This document shows positions 52,193-60,458 of a stretch of DNA of 64,000 nt, one piece after another. The DNA is from an uncultured Oscillospiraceae bacterium. Lineage in GTDB: Bacteria; Bacillota; Clostridia; Oscillospirales; Oscillospiraceae. The translations under genes and the position numbers were made by a program. The stretch is from NCBI GenBank assembly GCA_934552825.1, contig CAKTEQ010000005.1, positions 62,001 to 126,000 on the forward strand, read 5' to 3'. The notes beneath the pieces were generated by a model that was not told the origin of the DNA, searched no databases, and saw nothing but the letters and a program-made list of their open reading frames with translations. The number at the start of each line of letters is the position of its first letter. Positions within the stretch are counted from its first letter, which is position 1.

Positions 52193-53281
52193 TCAGAAGA
52201 TCCATGTTGTGTCATCCCAGGAGTTGATGGGGATCATGGGCGTGATGGGCATATAGTTATACTCGCCGTCGATGAGGACTGCCTTGAGGACCTCAGGCAG
52301 GCCGCCGTCAGTGGAGCCGCTGGTGACGTTTGTGCCGCGGATGGCGCTCTTGCCGGCGACAGTGTTGTCCATGAGCGTCTTGAGGTCATTGTAGCCGTCG
52401 AGGAAAAACACGCCGTACTCTTCCAGGTTGACGTTTTTGGAGACAAGGTAGTTGTCAGCGCCGATGGCGGGAGCTGCGAACTGGGCGCAGAAAATTTTTA
52501 CGTTGGGGTTGGCTGTCATGGCGGTTTCCATGGTGTCAAAGCCTTCGCTGATATCGATGCACTCGCCGTCCTCGTATACGATCTTCACTCTGGGATCAGA
52601 GGAGAGGACTTCCTTTGTGGCGTCGTAAGCTACCTGCAGGTCTGTCACGAATGTAAAGCCGGAGATCGCCACCTCAACAGAGCCGTCAGCCGCGTCGGGA
52701 TAGACCTCGTCCAGCCAGGCTATGACCTGACGTCCCTGGGAGTTACCATACTCGATCATGTCTACAAAGGAAGCGCCTGCAAGATCGTAATCGGGAGAGC
52801 AGCCGTAAGCGACGATATATGTGCCGGACTCCTCAGCTTTCTGGAAGGTGTCTTTCATGACATTTACATCAGAAAGTGTTATTGCTATAGCCGCAACATT
52901 GCCGGCTACCACGAAATTTTCGATCTGCTCGATCTGCTTTGAGGTGTCGGTGCCGGAGTCGGCATACTGGAATGTGAAGCCGTACTCATCGCAGAACTTC
53001 TGAATGCCCTCCTTGATTCCGGGAATTTTATCCCATGTGCCGTCGAAGGAAATAAAAGCAACGCTTACGTCCATTCCGGCGGCGACCTTTTCGAGGACGT
53101 ACTCGTGCGCCTTGGAGGCTTTAAGCGTAGCTTTGTCCACCGTGCCGTCGTCAGGGGCGCCGGTTTCAGTGTTTTCAGATTCGGGAGCCTTTGTTTCCTC
53201 TTTCTTGTCACCGCACGCCGCGAGAGACGCGAGGGAGAAAACCATCAGCACTGCCAGGATAATTGCCAAAAACTTTTTCAT
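52193..53281 (-). CDS. Substrate-binding lipoprotein 5 (divergent from LysR gene)
   Basis: A 362-residue lipoprotein with lipobox LAAC (Cys23), an acidic linker and a Peripla_BP_4-like domain. It is a distant relative of the four at 14.6-20.9 kb: it shares the MKKxLAIxLAxLMVxSxASLAACG signal and general length, but not the SAGLGVNNYLEAQG or KAWTSSDYTCD blocks (here ...INSWDDTTWIF). RBS GGAGG. It is divergent from a LysR gene across a 239-base region holding a likely LysR site. No permease or ATPase accompanies it. A role in taking up or sensing the compound handled by the nearby PhlG-type hydrolase is inferred from position. Confidence 0.9.
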   Translation of the reverse strand: MKKFLAIILAVLMVFSLASLAACGDKKEETKAPESENTETGAPDDGTVDKATLKASKAHEYVLEKVAAGMDVSVAFISFDGTWDKIPGIKEGIQKFCDEYGFTFQYADSGTDTSKQIEQIENFVVAGNVAAIAITLSDVNVMKDTFQKAEESGTYIVAYGCSPDYDLAGASFVDMIEYGNSQGRQVIAWLDEVYPDAADGSVEVAISGFTFVTDLQVAYDATKEVLSSDPRVKIVYEDGECIDISEGFDTMETAMTANPNVKIFCAQFAAPAIGADNYLVSKNVNLEEYGVFFLDGYNDLKTLMDNTVAGKSAIRGTNVTSGSTDGGLPEVLKAVLIDGEYNYMPITPMIPINSWDDTTWIF

Positions 53282-53310
53282 TTAACATTTCCTCCAAAAA
53301 AATATTTCGA

Positions 53311-53340
53311 TGTCACATAACTATTGACAAAATCATCATA
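53311..53340 (-). promoter_or_regulatory. Minus-strand promoter and 5' hairpin of binding-protein gene 5
   Basis: On the minus strand a -10 box TATGAT (53340-53335) lacks a good -35 box, as at activator-dependent promoters. From 53329 to 53311 TGTCA / TGACA can pair (5 base pairs, 9-base loop) at the expected transcript start. Confidence 0.4.
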
Positions 53341-53371
53341 ACACGATATATAATTATCTTGCCTGCGCGGA

Positions 53372-53397
53372 ACGCATTCTTTTGTGCGTAAAACGCA
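53372..53397. promoter_or_regulatory. Candidate LysR-type operator
   Basis: ACGCA (53372-53376), 8 bases, TGCGT (53385-53389), then another ACGCA at 53393-53397. The arms are about 50 bases upstream of the binding-protein transcript start, the usual place for LysR activation. Confidence 0.45.
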
Positions 53398-53520
53398 ATT
53401 TAAAACGCGAAAATATCATATATTATAGTAATAATTGACTAAATATGCGGGCTTATCTGGAGCTTGAGACTGCGTTTTGACGGTTGAAGAGAAGAAAAAC
53501 GATGGAAGGGAGAGGCTGGA

Positions 53521-54423
53521 ATGACCTCTGAACAGTTGAAACATTTTTTGTCGACCTGTAAATACATGAGTTTTACCATAGCGGCGGATCACCTCTTTCT
53601 TCACCCGACGAGTATAAGCCGAAGCGTGAGTACCCTTGAGAAGGAGATCGGCGTAAATCTCTTTGAGCGCAAGCATAGGGGGCTGCGCCTGACAGAGGCG
53701 GGAGAGTTCTTCGCGAAAGAGGCGGAGTATATACTCAACGCTATGGAAAACGCGGCGCACCAGGCGCGCAATCTGAACACCCAGACAGGCTCGAAGCTTA
53801 CGATCAGGCTTGTGCAGAATATGTACATAGCCACGTACGGGCTGTTCAAGGAATTTCTGAAGAAATACCCCAACGCGAACATAGACCTGGGGTTCTATAT
53901 GCCTGTGGACGGACTGGACGTCTGCCGTCAGCTGGACGACGGGACGATAGACATCTACTTCGGGTACAGTGATAATATCCCGTCCTTCTCGGCTTCCAAC
54001 TATAATATCAGGAAGGTGCGCACGGATTCCATCGGCATCGTGGTGGGCAAGACCCACCGCTTCCACGGCAGGAAAAGCGTGAGTCTGGCAGATCTCCAGG
54101 GGGAGATCGTTTACAGCAGCGACTACCATGATTACGGCATCGCCCGGACGGTGAGCGCCGCTATGGAGAACATGGGATATATGCCCTCAAACTATGCCAG
54201 GACGCTCAGCGAGAATGAGCTGCTGCTCCTGGTTTCCACGGGGAAGGGGATATCCTTCATGGTCACAGCCGCCGCCGTGTCAAGCGCGTGGGACTGTGAG
54301 GTCATCCCGTTCTCGGATTTTGAGTATAAGAAGAATTTCTATATGATCTGGCTCAATAATAATCCAAACCCGACGCTGCGCTCGTTCCTCGAATGCTCCA
54401 GGGAAGTGGAGCTGGACCCATAA
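53521..54423 (+). CDS. LysR-family transcriptional regulator
   Basis: A 300-residue LysR protein. The N-terminal HTH (MTSEQLKHFLSTCKYMSFTIAADHLFLHPTSISRSVSTLEKEIGVNLFERKHRG) is complete and is followed by an effector domain from about residue 90 (TIRLVQNMYIATYGLFKEF). RBS GGAAGGGAGAGG. It is divergent from binding-protein gene 5 and 152 bases upstream of the PhlG-type hydrolase gene, with a terminator between, so it may control both flanking genes. Confidence 0.92.
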   Translation: MTSEQLKHFLSTCKYMSFTIAADHLFLHPTSISRSVSTLEKEIGVNLFERKHRGLRLTEAGEFFAKEAEYILNAMENAAHQARNLNTQTGSKLTIRLVQNMYIATYGLFKEFLKKYPNANIDLGFYMPVDGLDVCRQLDDGTIDIYFGYSDNIPSFSASNYNIRKVRTDSIGIVVGKTHRFHGRKSVSLADLQGEIVYSSDYHDYGIARTVSAAMENMGYMPSNYARTLSENELLLLVSTGKGISFMVTAAAVSSAWDCEVIPFSDFEYKKNFYMIWLNNNPNPTLRSFLECSREVELDP

Positions 54424-54426
54424 GGG

Positions 54427-54462
54427 AAAAGGCTGCCGGATAAATCACACGGCAGCCTTTTT
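54427..54462 (+). terminator. Terminator after LysR gene
   Basis: AAAAGGCTGCCG / CGGCAGCCTTTT arms around an 11-base loop, ending in a T-run. Confidence 0.85.
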
Positions 54463-54575
54463 GTAATTTAGGACAAAAACACTTGATTTAATCCTGATAT
54501 AATATACAATATATACATAAGAGCTTCCGGCGCTGCCCGGACAGAACTAATCAAAATGAAACGGAGGAGCCGACC

Positions 54576-55412
54576 ATGGCGAGACATCCCCTTTGCCCCG
54601 AAGAGAACGCGATAAGCTACAGCAAGTATTGGTATTGGAAGCAGCCGCCTCTTAATCCCCTGTCCCAGGAGCTGCTTGAGTTCCCGGTGAAAGTGGAGCA
54701 GGCGCTGCCTTTTGAAAGGCTGAATGACCTGCTGAAACCCGGCTATCTCCCCCGGGAGCACGGCTGGTGCATGCTGCCGGACGGCGGAGGCTACGCCTCG
54801 TCGTACATCTGGATGCCGGATGTCACGGTGGAGATGCTGGACTGGTGGTACATATGGCACTTTATAAAGCCTCAGGGAGTCCCGGAGGGCTGCGGCAACC
54901 TGCGTTACAAGATATGGTGTCCTCAAGAGCACGTGGACACGGGCTTTTTGGACGAGGATAGCCGCCTCAAGGCGCTGGATGAGAGCCTGCCTCTGCGGGA
55001 GCGGCGGTACGGACAGAAGAATTTCATCCTGGAGAGCATGGACGGCGGCGAGGGGGATAACCTTCTTGATCTGCGCGCCGCATGCCACGACCCTGTTGAG
55101 TTCGGATTCGACGCGCACATGGTAGCCATGCCCGAGAGCGGCACGATAATCGCAGCGGAATCCTCGGGAAACCTTAATATTTATCAGTTCCGCCCCTACG
55201 GCCTGGGAGGCAGAGGTGTGGAGATGCGCGTGCGCATCTATGCCGGGTACGATCTTGTGGGTGGCAAGGCCGTGAGAAACGATATTCCCGTTACGCCTGA
55301 AATGCTCATCGGGAACATAAAGCACGTCCTCGTCGAATACCCGAATCTGGCACGTTTTCTTCCCTCTCTCTACGCAGAGGAGGGCTGCAAGCCGATCACC
55401 GGTACATACTGA
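54576..55412 (+). CDS. PhlG/phloretin-hydrolase-type C-C bond hydrolase
   Basis: A 278-residue protein of the DAPG-hydrolase (PhlG/Phy) family, zinc enzymes that cut the carbon-carbon bond between an aromatic ring and an acyl group. Family features: SYSKYWYWKQPPLNPL, WCMLPDGGGYASSYIWMPDVTVEMLDWW and YKIWCPQEHVDT. Putative zinc ligands H119, E153, H250 and E254 repeat the His-Glu-His-Glu set of Pseudomonas PhlG (H129, E160, H270, E274), including the 4-residue spacing of the last pair. RBS ACGGAGG. In gut anaerobes this family includes phloretin hydrolase, which splits flavonoid dihydrochalcones. It lies beside a LysR gene and a binding protein. The true substrate is unknown. Confidence 0.85.
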   Translation: MARHPLCPEENAISYSKYWYWKQPPLNPLSQELLEFPVKVEQALPFERLNDLLKPGYLPREHGWCMLPDGGGYASSYIWMPDVTVEMLDWWYIWHFIKPQGVPEGCGNLRYKIWCPQEHVDTGFLDEDSRLKALDESLPLRERRYGQKNFILESMDGGEGDNLLDLRAACHDPVEFGFDAHMVAMPESGTIIAAESSGNLNIYQFRPYGLGGRGVEMRVRIYAGYDLVGGKAVRNDIPVTPEMLIGNIKHVLVEYPNLARFLPSLYAEEGCKPITGTY

Positions 55413-55420
55413 GAATAAAA

Positions 55421-55453
55421 ATATCTCCCACCGTTCAAAACGGTGGGAGATAT
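55421..55453. terminator. Bidirectional terminator between hydrolase and DUF554 genes
   Basis: ATATCTCCCACCGTT / AACGGTGGGAGATAT around CAA, 15 perfect base pairs. An A-run precedes it (plus strand), giving Ts on the minus strand. Confidence 0.82.
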
Positions 55454-55462
55454 TGCTCTATA

Positions 55463-56140
55463 TCACATGAATTGGCACAGGGCGATAGGGAGAAAAATTG
55501 CGGGCAGGAAATTTGCAACCTTGATTTTTGTTATACCCAGCATATTAAGCCCGAGACCAATTATAAGAAGGCTGCCCGCACAGGTCATTTCAGCGATAAT
55601 GTAATCACTCAGCAGGGGGGAGAGCAGTCCCGCCAGGAGCACTATCACGCCCTGATATATGAATATGGATACACCGGACAATGCGACCCCAAAGCCCATG
55701 GTAGCAGCAAAAACAAGTGAGCTTATACCGTCCAGCAGCGCCTTGGTGAAAAGTGTTTCGTGATTGCCGGTCAGTCCGGACTGGAGAGAACCGACTATCG
55801 CCATAGCTCCGACGCAGAAAACGAGGGTGCCCGTGACGAAGCCCTCGCCAACGGAGGCTCCGTCGCCATTTTTGAACCTGCGGCCTATGCGCTCGCCCAA
55901 GCTGCTGAGGTGGCGGTCAATGTCGATAAGCTCGCCGATTATACCGCCGAGGGCTGTGGAAATCACCAGAACAAGTGTGTTTTCACCCTTCAGAGCGCCG
56001 GATATGCCGATATATATTACGCACAGGGCGATGCCGCTCATGATATGCTTTGTAAGTCTCTCGGGGATGCCCTTTTTGAACAGTGCGCCCATAAGGCTTC
56101 CGGCGATTATAGCGAGGGCGTTTACCGCGACACCAAGCAT
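55463..56140 (-). CDS. DUF554 family membrane protein
   Basis: A 225-residue integral membrane protein of the DUF554 (YdfK) family, with about seven helices. Typical blocks: GVAVNALAIIAGSLMGALF at the N-terminus, GIIGELIDID, GFVTGTLVFCVGAMAIVGSLQSGL and GLGLNMLG. The start is at 56140, behind AAGGAGACG; a longer frame to 56185 has no ribosome site. Function is unassigned in the family, though transport is suspected. Confidence 0.9.
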   Translation of the reverse strand: MLGVAVNALAIIAGSLMGALFKKGIPERLTKHIMSGIALCVIYIGISGALKGENTLVLVISTALGGIIGELIDIDRHLSSLGERIGRRFKNGDGASVGEGFVTGTLVFCVGAMAIVGSLQSGLTGNHETLFTKALLDGISSLVFAATMGFGVALSGVSIFIYQGVIVLLAGLLSPLLSDYIIAEMTCAGSLLIIGLGLNMLGITKIKVANFLPAIFLPIALCQFM

Positions 56141-56220
56141 TTTATCACGTCTCCTTCTTAGGAAATACAGGTGGAATTCTATCACTTTAAAGCGGAAGCT
56201 TCAATGTGACAACTGAACAA

Positions 56221-56256
56221 AAAACTCCTCCCGTATCCGTGTCGGGAGGAGTTTTT
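56221..56256. terminator. Bidirectional terminator upstream of the DUF554 gene and after the MFS gene
   Basis: AAAACTCCTCCCG / CGGGAGGAGTTTT arms around a 9-base loop, with A- and T-runs on both sides; it ends the minus-strand MFS gene. Confidence 0.85.
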
Positions 56257-56267
56257 GCACCATATTG

Positions 56268-57470
56268 TCAGACTTTTGGTCTGCGGATGAAAGAGCTGAG
56301 CAGGAAAAACAGGGCAAGAGCTCCCGCCAGGCACACATAGACCTGGAGGTATCCGCCCGTGGAGGCGTAGATAGCGGCGGCGATATAAGAACCAAAGGAG
56401 CCGACTATCATGCGCTCGTTCATGATCGCGTAGTGGGTGGGATAGTATTTATCACCGTAAAAGGACCGGATATGGGCGGAGCATATCGAGGGGATGCCGC
56501 CGGCGCCGAGACCGACTATGATGAGCCCCGCGACGAACAGGGGAATACTGCCCGCGACGGACGCGCCGATGAAGCAGGCGACGCCAGCAAGGAGAATTAT
56601 ATTTTCCAGGAGAAGCGTTTTTTTGTAGCCCATGCGGTCGTACATACCGCCGAGGACTATGGAGCCTATGGCGCAGAAAACGTGGTGGATACCAACGCTC
56701 GCGCCCGCGAGACGGGCGGATGTGTGAAGCTGCTGGGCCATCTGATTTGCGTGGGCGGAGACGATCACGTTGCTGGAGTAGCCCACTGTAGCCCAGAAGA
56801 AGAATATCCAGAAGAACACGCTGCCGAGCATTTTCCCGGTAGGGATATCCGCCCTATGGACGCTTTCACCGCCGGAGGCGGGTTCAGGGGCGGCGGGGAG
56901 CAGGGCGGGGTCAGGCTGCTTTATTACAACGGCGCAAATGGCGAGAAGCAGCACAGCCGCGCAGGCGAAAAGCCTGAAGAACATGCGCCAGCCGATGTCT
57001 CCCGCGACGACGGAGGCAAGGGAACCGAGGACAAGGGTGCCAACGCCGAGCCCCATCATCATGACGCCGGAGGCAAGACCGGTTTTGTCCGGATACCAGC
57101 TGAGGACCGAGGTGAAGATGGGCACGGACAGCATGCCCGTACCGAAGCCGGACAGACCGCTGAAGAGTATGTAAAAGGGGATGATGCTCCCGCGGAGAAA
57201 GGTCGAGGATATGATGCCTGCCGCGTTGAGCACAGCGCCCATGCAGATGACCTTCGGACCATTGAACCGGCGCATGAGAAAACCGCTGCAGAGATTGCCC
57301 AGTCCGCTGCCTATGGTCCAGATAGTGAACACGAGGGCCACACCGCCGGAGCTCCAGCACGTGTCAGCCTGGATGAGCTCGGAGAAATTCGTCCAGGCGT
57401 ACAGCATGCCCGAAAGCGCCATGTATACGGCACCGAGTACGAGATATTTTGTTCTGTGAAGCTTTACCAT
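56268..57470 (-). CDS. MFS transporter, OFA-like (third copy type)
   Basis: A 400-residue 12-helix carrier. The start at 57470 (MVKLHRTKYLVLG) is preferred, with GGTGGTG upstream; the 415-codon frame begins at an ATG without a site. N-terminal block GAVYMALSGMLYAWTNFSELIQ, a cytoplasmic loop near residue 180-200 (LLPAAPEPASGGES), and a family motif after helix 2 replaced by LMRRFNGPK. It resembles oxalate:formate antiporter homologues more than drug pumps. Cargo unknown. A promoter matching consensus lies just upstream. Confidence 0.86.
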   Translation of the reverse strand: MVKLHRTKYLVLGAVYMALSGMLYAWTNFSELIQADTCWSSGGVALVFTIWTIGSGLGNLCSGFLMRRFNGPKVICMGAVLNAAGIISSTFLRGSIIPFYILFSGLSGFGTGMLSVPIFTSVLSWYPDKTGLASGVMMMGLGVGTLVLGSLASVVAGDIGWRMFFRLFACAAVLLLAICAVVIKQPDPALLPAAPEPASGGESVHRADIPTGKMLGSVFFWIFFFWATVGYSSNVIVSAHANQMAQQLHTSARLAGASVGIHHVFCAIGSIVLGGMYDRMGYKKTLLLENIILLAGVACFIGASVAGSIPLFVAGLIIVGLGAGGIPSICSAHIRSFYGDKYYPTHYAIMNERMIVGSFGSYIAAAIYASTGGYLQVYVCLAGALALFFLLSSFIRRPKV

Positions 57471-57521
57471 TGAAACACCACCATATTGTTCTGCTGCCAT
57501 GAAGAGACAGCGCATAGCCGT

Positions 57522-57550
57522 ATTATACCCTGATGTTTACCACCTTGCAA
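57522..57550 (-). promoter_or_regulatory. Promoter of MFS gene (minus strand)
   Basis: On the minus strand TTGCAA (57550-57545), a 17-base spacer, TATAAT (57527-57522). Confidence 0.7.
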
Positions 57551-57576
57551 CGGGAAAAGCGGAATGAGATATAGAA

Positions 57577-57601
57577 AGTCCCCGCTCAGAGAGCGGGGAC
57601 T
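57577..57601 (-). terminator. Terminator after the membrane protein/patatin operon
   Basis: AGTCCCCGCTC / GAGCGGGGACT around AGA, followed on the minus strand by TTCTATAT. Confidence 0.65.
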
Positions 57602-57614
57602 GGTCCAAATCCTG

Positions 57615-58367
57615 TTATTCTTCGTCCTTCCCGGGTCCGCCCTGGGCCAGAAGCGCACCGCAGGCCATCTCGATGGCAGCGTAGACAAAGAGGAGCGTGT
57701 CTATCCCCTCCCGGCTGTCCGCCAGAGTAACGATGGTCATGAACAGCGCCAGCGCGGGAAACGCGAGGGCAAGAGGGGAGCTTTTTTCATAGACGATGCA
57801 GTGGGTGATGACGCACAGGCTGATGACGGTGAGGATTATTGCCAGCAGCTCATAGGAAAACAGGCTGATAGTTGGCTCGATGGCGTTGCTGCGGTAGCAG
57901 ACTATGAGCCAGAGACAGCCGAAGAACACGGGTATCGCCCCGGCGGCGCTGAGACGGCTGCCCCGGGTGCCCTTGTAGACCCCGGCGGAGAAAACGATGG
58001 TGCAGAATGCCGCCGCAATGCCAAAAACGGGGAACAGGAAGTTTGTAAGTATGTCCCTCGTCTGGGTGAAGCGGAGAAAGCAAAGTACGCAGTATATGAC
58101 AAGTACGGCCGCCCCGAGACAGGAGAGCCCCACCGCGAGGACGTTCTGCCTGAGTTCGATCCGCTCACTGTTTTTCATCATAAATGACATCAGGAATATC
58201 AAGACCGCCGCGGCGGCGCACAGGGCGATAAGAGCTGTGCCCCAGGGGTCGGGCGTTATGTGGAGCCCCGCCTCGTCATAGGCGGAGGCGAGCTGGCGGG
58301 TGCGGATGAAAAAACCTGCTATTCCGGCTGCAAAAGCCGCCGATGCTGTTGTTATGTTACGTTTCAT
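57615..58367 (-). CDS. Hypothetical seven-helix membrane protein
   Basis: A 250-residue integral membrane protein with about seven hydrophobic helices and short loops. I do not recognise a family. The C-terminus is a short acidic tail (GPGKDEE). Its ATG overlaps the stop of the patatin gene by 4 bases (ATGA), so the two are translated together and may act at the membrane on one task. Confidence 0.75.
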   Translation of the reverse strand: MKRNITTASAAFAAGIAGFFIRTRQLASAYDEAGLHITPDPWGTALIALCAAAAVLIFLMSFMMKNSERIELRQNVLAVGLSCLGAAVLVIYCVLCFLRFTQTRDILTNFLFPVFGIAAAFCTIVFSAGVYKGTRGSRLSAAGAIPVFFGCLWLIVCYRSNAIEPTISLFSYELLAIILTVISLCVITHCIVYEKSSPLALAFPALALFMTIVTLADSREGIDTLLFVYAAIEMACGALLAQGGPGKDEE

Positions 58368-59221
58368 TTTGTGCCTCCGGTGATGAATTCACCAAGTCTG
58401 CCGTCCACGGCCTCCAGATCACGCCTGCCGAGGGCGAACGCCTCTTCCAGAATGTTCAGCTCGCGGGTGGTGCGTGTGACGCCGGTGTCGTAGGAGGGAC
58501 GCAGGACGAGAGCCTTGCCCTCCTGCTCCAGCTCCTTCACATGGCGTACTTCATAGTTATATTTCTCGTGGCGGGTGCAGAGGACCTGGGATATTTTGGG
58601 GTACTTATGCAGCCAGAGCCTGTATACGGCCCGCCCCTTCTGAGGGCCCTTGATGTACCCCTCGGGCTGAGTGAGCACTACGATGACCTTGTCGCAGCCG
58701 TCCGCAAATGCCCGGTCCACAGGGATGGGATCCAGGATGCCGCCGTCATAAAACTTCCGCCCCTCCACGTCCACCGGGGGGGAGAAGATAGGCAGAGCGC
58801 AGGACGCCGCGAGAATATCATAGCTGCCCCGGGGGATGCGGCTCTTGGGCACGTACACCGATTCGCAGGTGACGGCGTCCGTGAGGACGGTGACGCACTC
58901 CGTGGGGGAGCTGATGAAGGTGTCATAATCAAAGGGGTCGATCTCATTGGGCAGCTTATCGAAGATATAATCCATGCCGATGAACGAGCCGCTTTTTATG
59001 AAGTTGCCGACGCCCATGTATCGCTTGTCGGCGGCCTCCTCAACGGTGGTGCGCCGGCAGCGCTCTCTCTGCCGGGCAACGTAATTCACGGCGTTGCAGG
59101 CCCCGGCGGAGACACCGATGACGTAGTCGGTATATATCTCACGTTCCAGAAGAGCGTCAAGCACGCCTGCGGTGTACGCGCCGCGCATGCCGCCGCCCTC
59201 AAGAACAAGACCGATCTTCAT
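58364..59221 (-). CDS. Patatin-like phospholipase family protein
   Basis: A 285-residue patatin-fold hydrolase, likely a lipid acyl hydrolase at the inner membrane face. The oxyanion loop GGGMRGAY (about 8-15), nucleophile elbow GVSAGAC and the Asp of the dyad in YDGGILDPIP are all present. The start is at 59221 (MKIGLVLEGGG), as is universal for the family; the longer frame to 59293 lacks a ribosome site. Coupled to the downstream membrane protein gene. Confidence 0.92.
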   Translation of the reverse strand: MKIGLVLEGGGMRGAYTAGVLDALLEREIYTDYVIGVSAGACNAVNYVARQRERCRRTTVEEAADKRYMGVGNFIKSGSFIGMDYIFDKLPNEIDPFDYDTFISSPTECVTVLTDAVTCESVYVPKSRIPRGSYDILAASCALPIFSPPVDVEGRKFYDGGILDPIPVDRAFADGCDKVIVVLTQPEGYIKGPQKGRAVYRLWLHKYPKISQVLCTRHEKYNYEVRHVKELEQEGKALVLRPSYDTGVTRTTRELNILEEAFALGRRDLEAVDGRLGEFITGGTK

Positions 59222-59363
59222 GATAATCACTTCCAGTCCAAAAACTATTCCACACTGTATACTATAACAATCCGGGCGGGAAAGCAAGTACACAGAACGC
59301 GAGAAATTGTTAGTTATTAATAACCCGCCGGATAAAGGGGATTCTCTTTGGATAAAAAGATGA

Positions 59364-59392
59364 TTGCCTAATGAAAATGCCGCCTGTATAAT
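59364..59392 (+). promoter_or_regulatory. Promoter of ECF S-component gene
   Basis: TTGCCT at 59364-59369, a 17-base spacer, TATAAT at 59387-59392. Confidence 0.7.
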
Positions 59393-59425
59393 ATAAATAC
59401 AATATATAAGAAAGGAAGAGGATAT

Positions 59426-59965
59426 ATGAGCAGAAAAACAAGACTCATAACCGAAACGGCTCTGCTGCTGGCCCTGAGTATTGCCAGCCAGTTCCTGAAA
59501 AACGTATCTGTATACATAACTGGTCCCATAATCAACTGCATTCTCATAATCGCAGTGCTGGAGGTCGGGCTGGCAAGCGGACTTATCATCTCCGTCATTA
59601 CCCCTGTCACATCCTTCCTCATAACGGGCTCGCCCATAATGAAGGCGCTGCCTCTGGTAATGCCGTCAGTCATGATAGGCAACGCCGTAATAGTTCTTAT
59701 GGTGTGGCTCATTTACCGCAAGGCGGGCAAGAACCTCATCCTCGCTCTTGGGGCAGGTACAGTGCTCAAGGCAGTGGTCATGGGGCTGCTGATATCTGTG
59801 ATAATCATACCCATCATGGGGCCGAATACAGCTCTGCCGGAGATGGCGCTGAACACAGCCCGCTTCACATTCTCCGTCACCCAGCTCATCGCCGCGGCAA
59901 TAGGCAGCGTGCTTGCCTATATCATCTGGATACCTCTGAAAAAAGCGCGCCACAATGTAAAATAA
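59426..59965 (+). CDS. ECF transporter S-component-like membrane protein
   Basis: A 179-residue protein with five or six helices. The layout and blocks (RLITETALLLALSIASQFL, GLASGLIISVITPVTSFLI, AAAIGSVLAYIIWIPL) resemble S-components of energy-coupling-factor vitamin importers. RBS AAAGGAAGAGG. The shared EcfA/EcfT module is not in the window, as in group II ECF systems. No riboswitch was seen in the leader, so the vitamin cannot be named. Confidence 0.75.
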   Translation: MSRKTRLITETALLLALSIASQFLKNVSVYITGPIINCILIIAVLEVGLASGLIISVITPVTSFLITGSPIMKALPLVMPSVMIGNAVIVLMVWLIYRKAGKNLILALGAGTVLKAVVMGLLISVIIIPIMGPNTALPEMALNTARFTFSVTQLIAAAIGSVLAYIIWIPLKKARHNVK

Positions 59966-59968
59966 GAG

Positions 59969-60001
59969 AAAATGCCCTTCCCTCCGGGGAGGGCATTTTT
60001 T
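59969..60001 (+). terminator. Terminator after ECF S-component gene
   Basis: AAATGCCCT / AGGGCATTT arms with extra pairing across CCC/GGG, then TTTTT. Confidence 0.82.
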
Positions 60002-60015
60002 GAAAAGTTTTCCAT

Positions 60016-60049
60016 TGTCCCAATATTGGGACATGCCGTCTCTTATAAT
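60016..60049 (+). promoter_or_regulatory. Perfect 18-base palindromic operator and -10 box ahead of micro-ORFs
   Basis: TGTCCCAATATTGGGACA at 60016-60033 is its own reverse complement. TATAAT follows at 60044-60049, so the palindrome covers the -35 region: a repressor or activator site. Confidence 0.7.
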
Positions 60050-60080
60050 AAAGCCATAAAGAGCAAAGGAGATGGCGAAA

Positions 60081-60218
60081 ATGGAATTTGAGTTTATTTA
60101 CAGAAACGGTCATGTTGAGGTATACGACGCCCGGAACAGATTTGTCTTCTCCGCAGATACAGAGCAGGAAGCCCGCAGGGAGTGCCGGGAAATGCTGGCA
60201 GAGAAGGGGGTGGCGTAA
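60081..60218 (+). CDS. Small hypothetical protein (45 aa)
   Basis: A 45-residue acidic/basic protein MEFEFIYRNGHVEVYDARNR... with a predicted beta hairpin followed by a charged helix (TEQEARRECREMLAEKG). ATG 60081 is 9 bases after AAAGGAG; the ATG at 60072 is only 1 base from it. Not recognised. Behind a palindromic operator and followed 1 base later by a second micro-ORF. Confidence 0.6.
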   Translation: MEFEFIYRNGHVEVYDARNRFVFSADTEQEARRECREMLAEKGVA

Positions 60219-60219
60219 G

Positions 60220-60384
60220 ATGGAACTGAGCCCTTTCATCCTGATAGCGTTCCTTGGAGCGGCGGCGGCGGTGGAGTCCCTTCGTGCCCGCCGTGAGGAG
60301 CGGAACAAGCCCCGCAGAGGGCCGGAGCCGACGCCGAACCAGCGCCGGGCGTTCATAAGAGTCTACAATGAGTTTTATAACTGA
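60220..60384 (+). CDS. Small membrane protein (54 aa)
   Basis: A 54-residue protein: one N-terminal transmembrane helix (PFILIAFLGAAAAVESL), then a strongly basic tail (RARREERNKPRRGP) and FIRVYNEFYN. ATG 60220 is 1 base after the preceding stop codon, with AAGGGGG upstream; a longer frame from 60088 overlaps the upstream micro-ORF. Not recognised. Such proteins often bind a membrane partner. Confidence 0.55.
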   Translation: MELSPFILIAFLGAAAAVESLRARREERNKPRRGPEPTPNQRRAFIRVYNEFYN

Positions 60385-60409
60385 AGGATCAGAAGCTGTT
60401 TTTATAGGA

Positions 60410-60442
60410 CGAGAGCTCCCGCGGATGCCGCGGGAGCTCTCG
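60410..60442. terminator. 15-base-pair hairpin between micro-ORFs and prfB
   Basis: CGAGAGCTCCCGCGG / CCGCGGGAGCTCTCG around ATG. The T-run is weak on both sides, but its place between convergent genes fits a terminator. Confidence 0.6.
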
Positions 60443-60458
60443 TATGTTATCTGAAAAA

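Noticed and set aside
53324..53352. Plus-strand promoter TTGACA-N17-TATATA for the LysR gene
   Set aside because: Possible, but the TTGACA overlaps the hairpin of the opposite transcript and would leave a ~160-base leader. Not listed as a feature; a start map would decide.
54468..55325. 285-codon minus-strand frame opposite the PhlG-type gene
   Set aside because: The plus-strand gene has RBS, family motifs and zinc ligands. The antisense frame has none and runs into the LysR terminator area.
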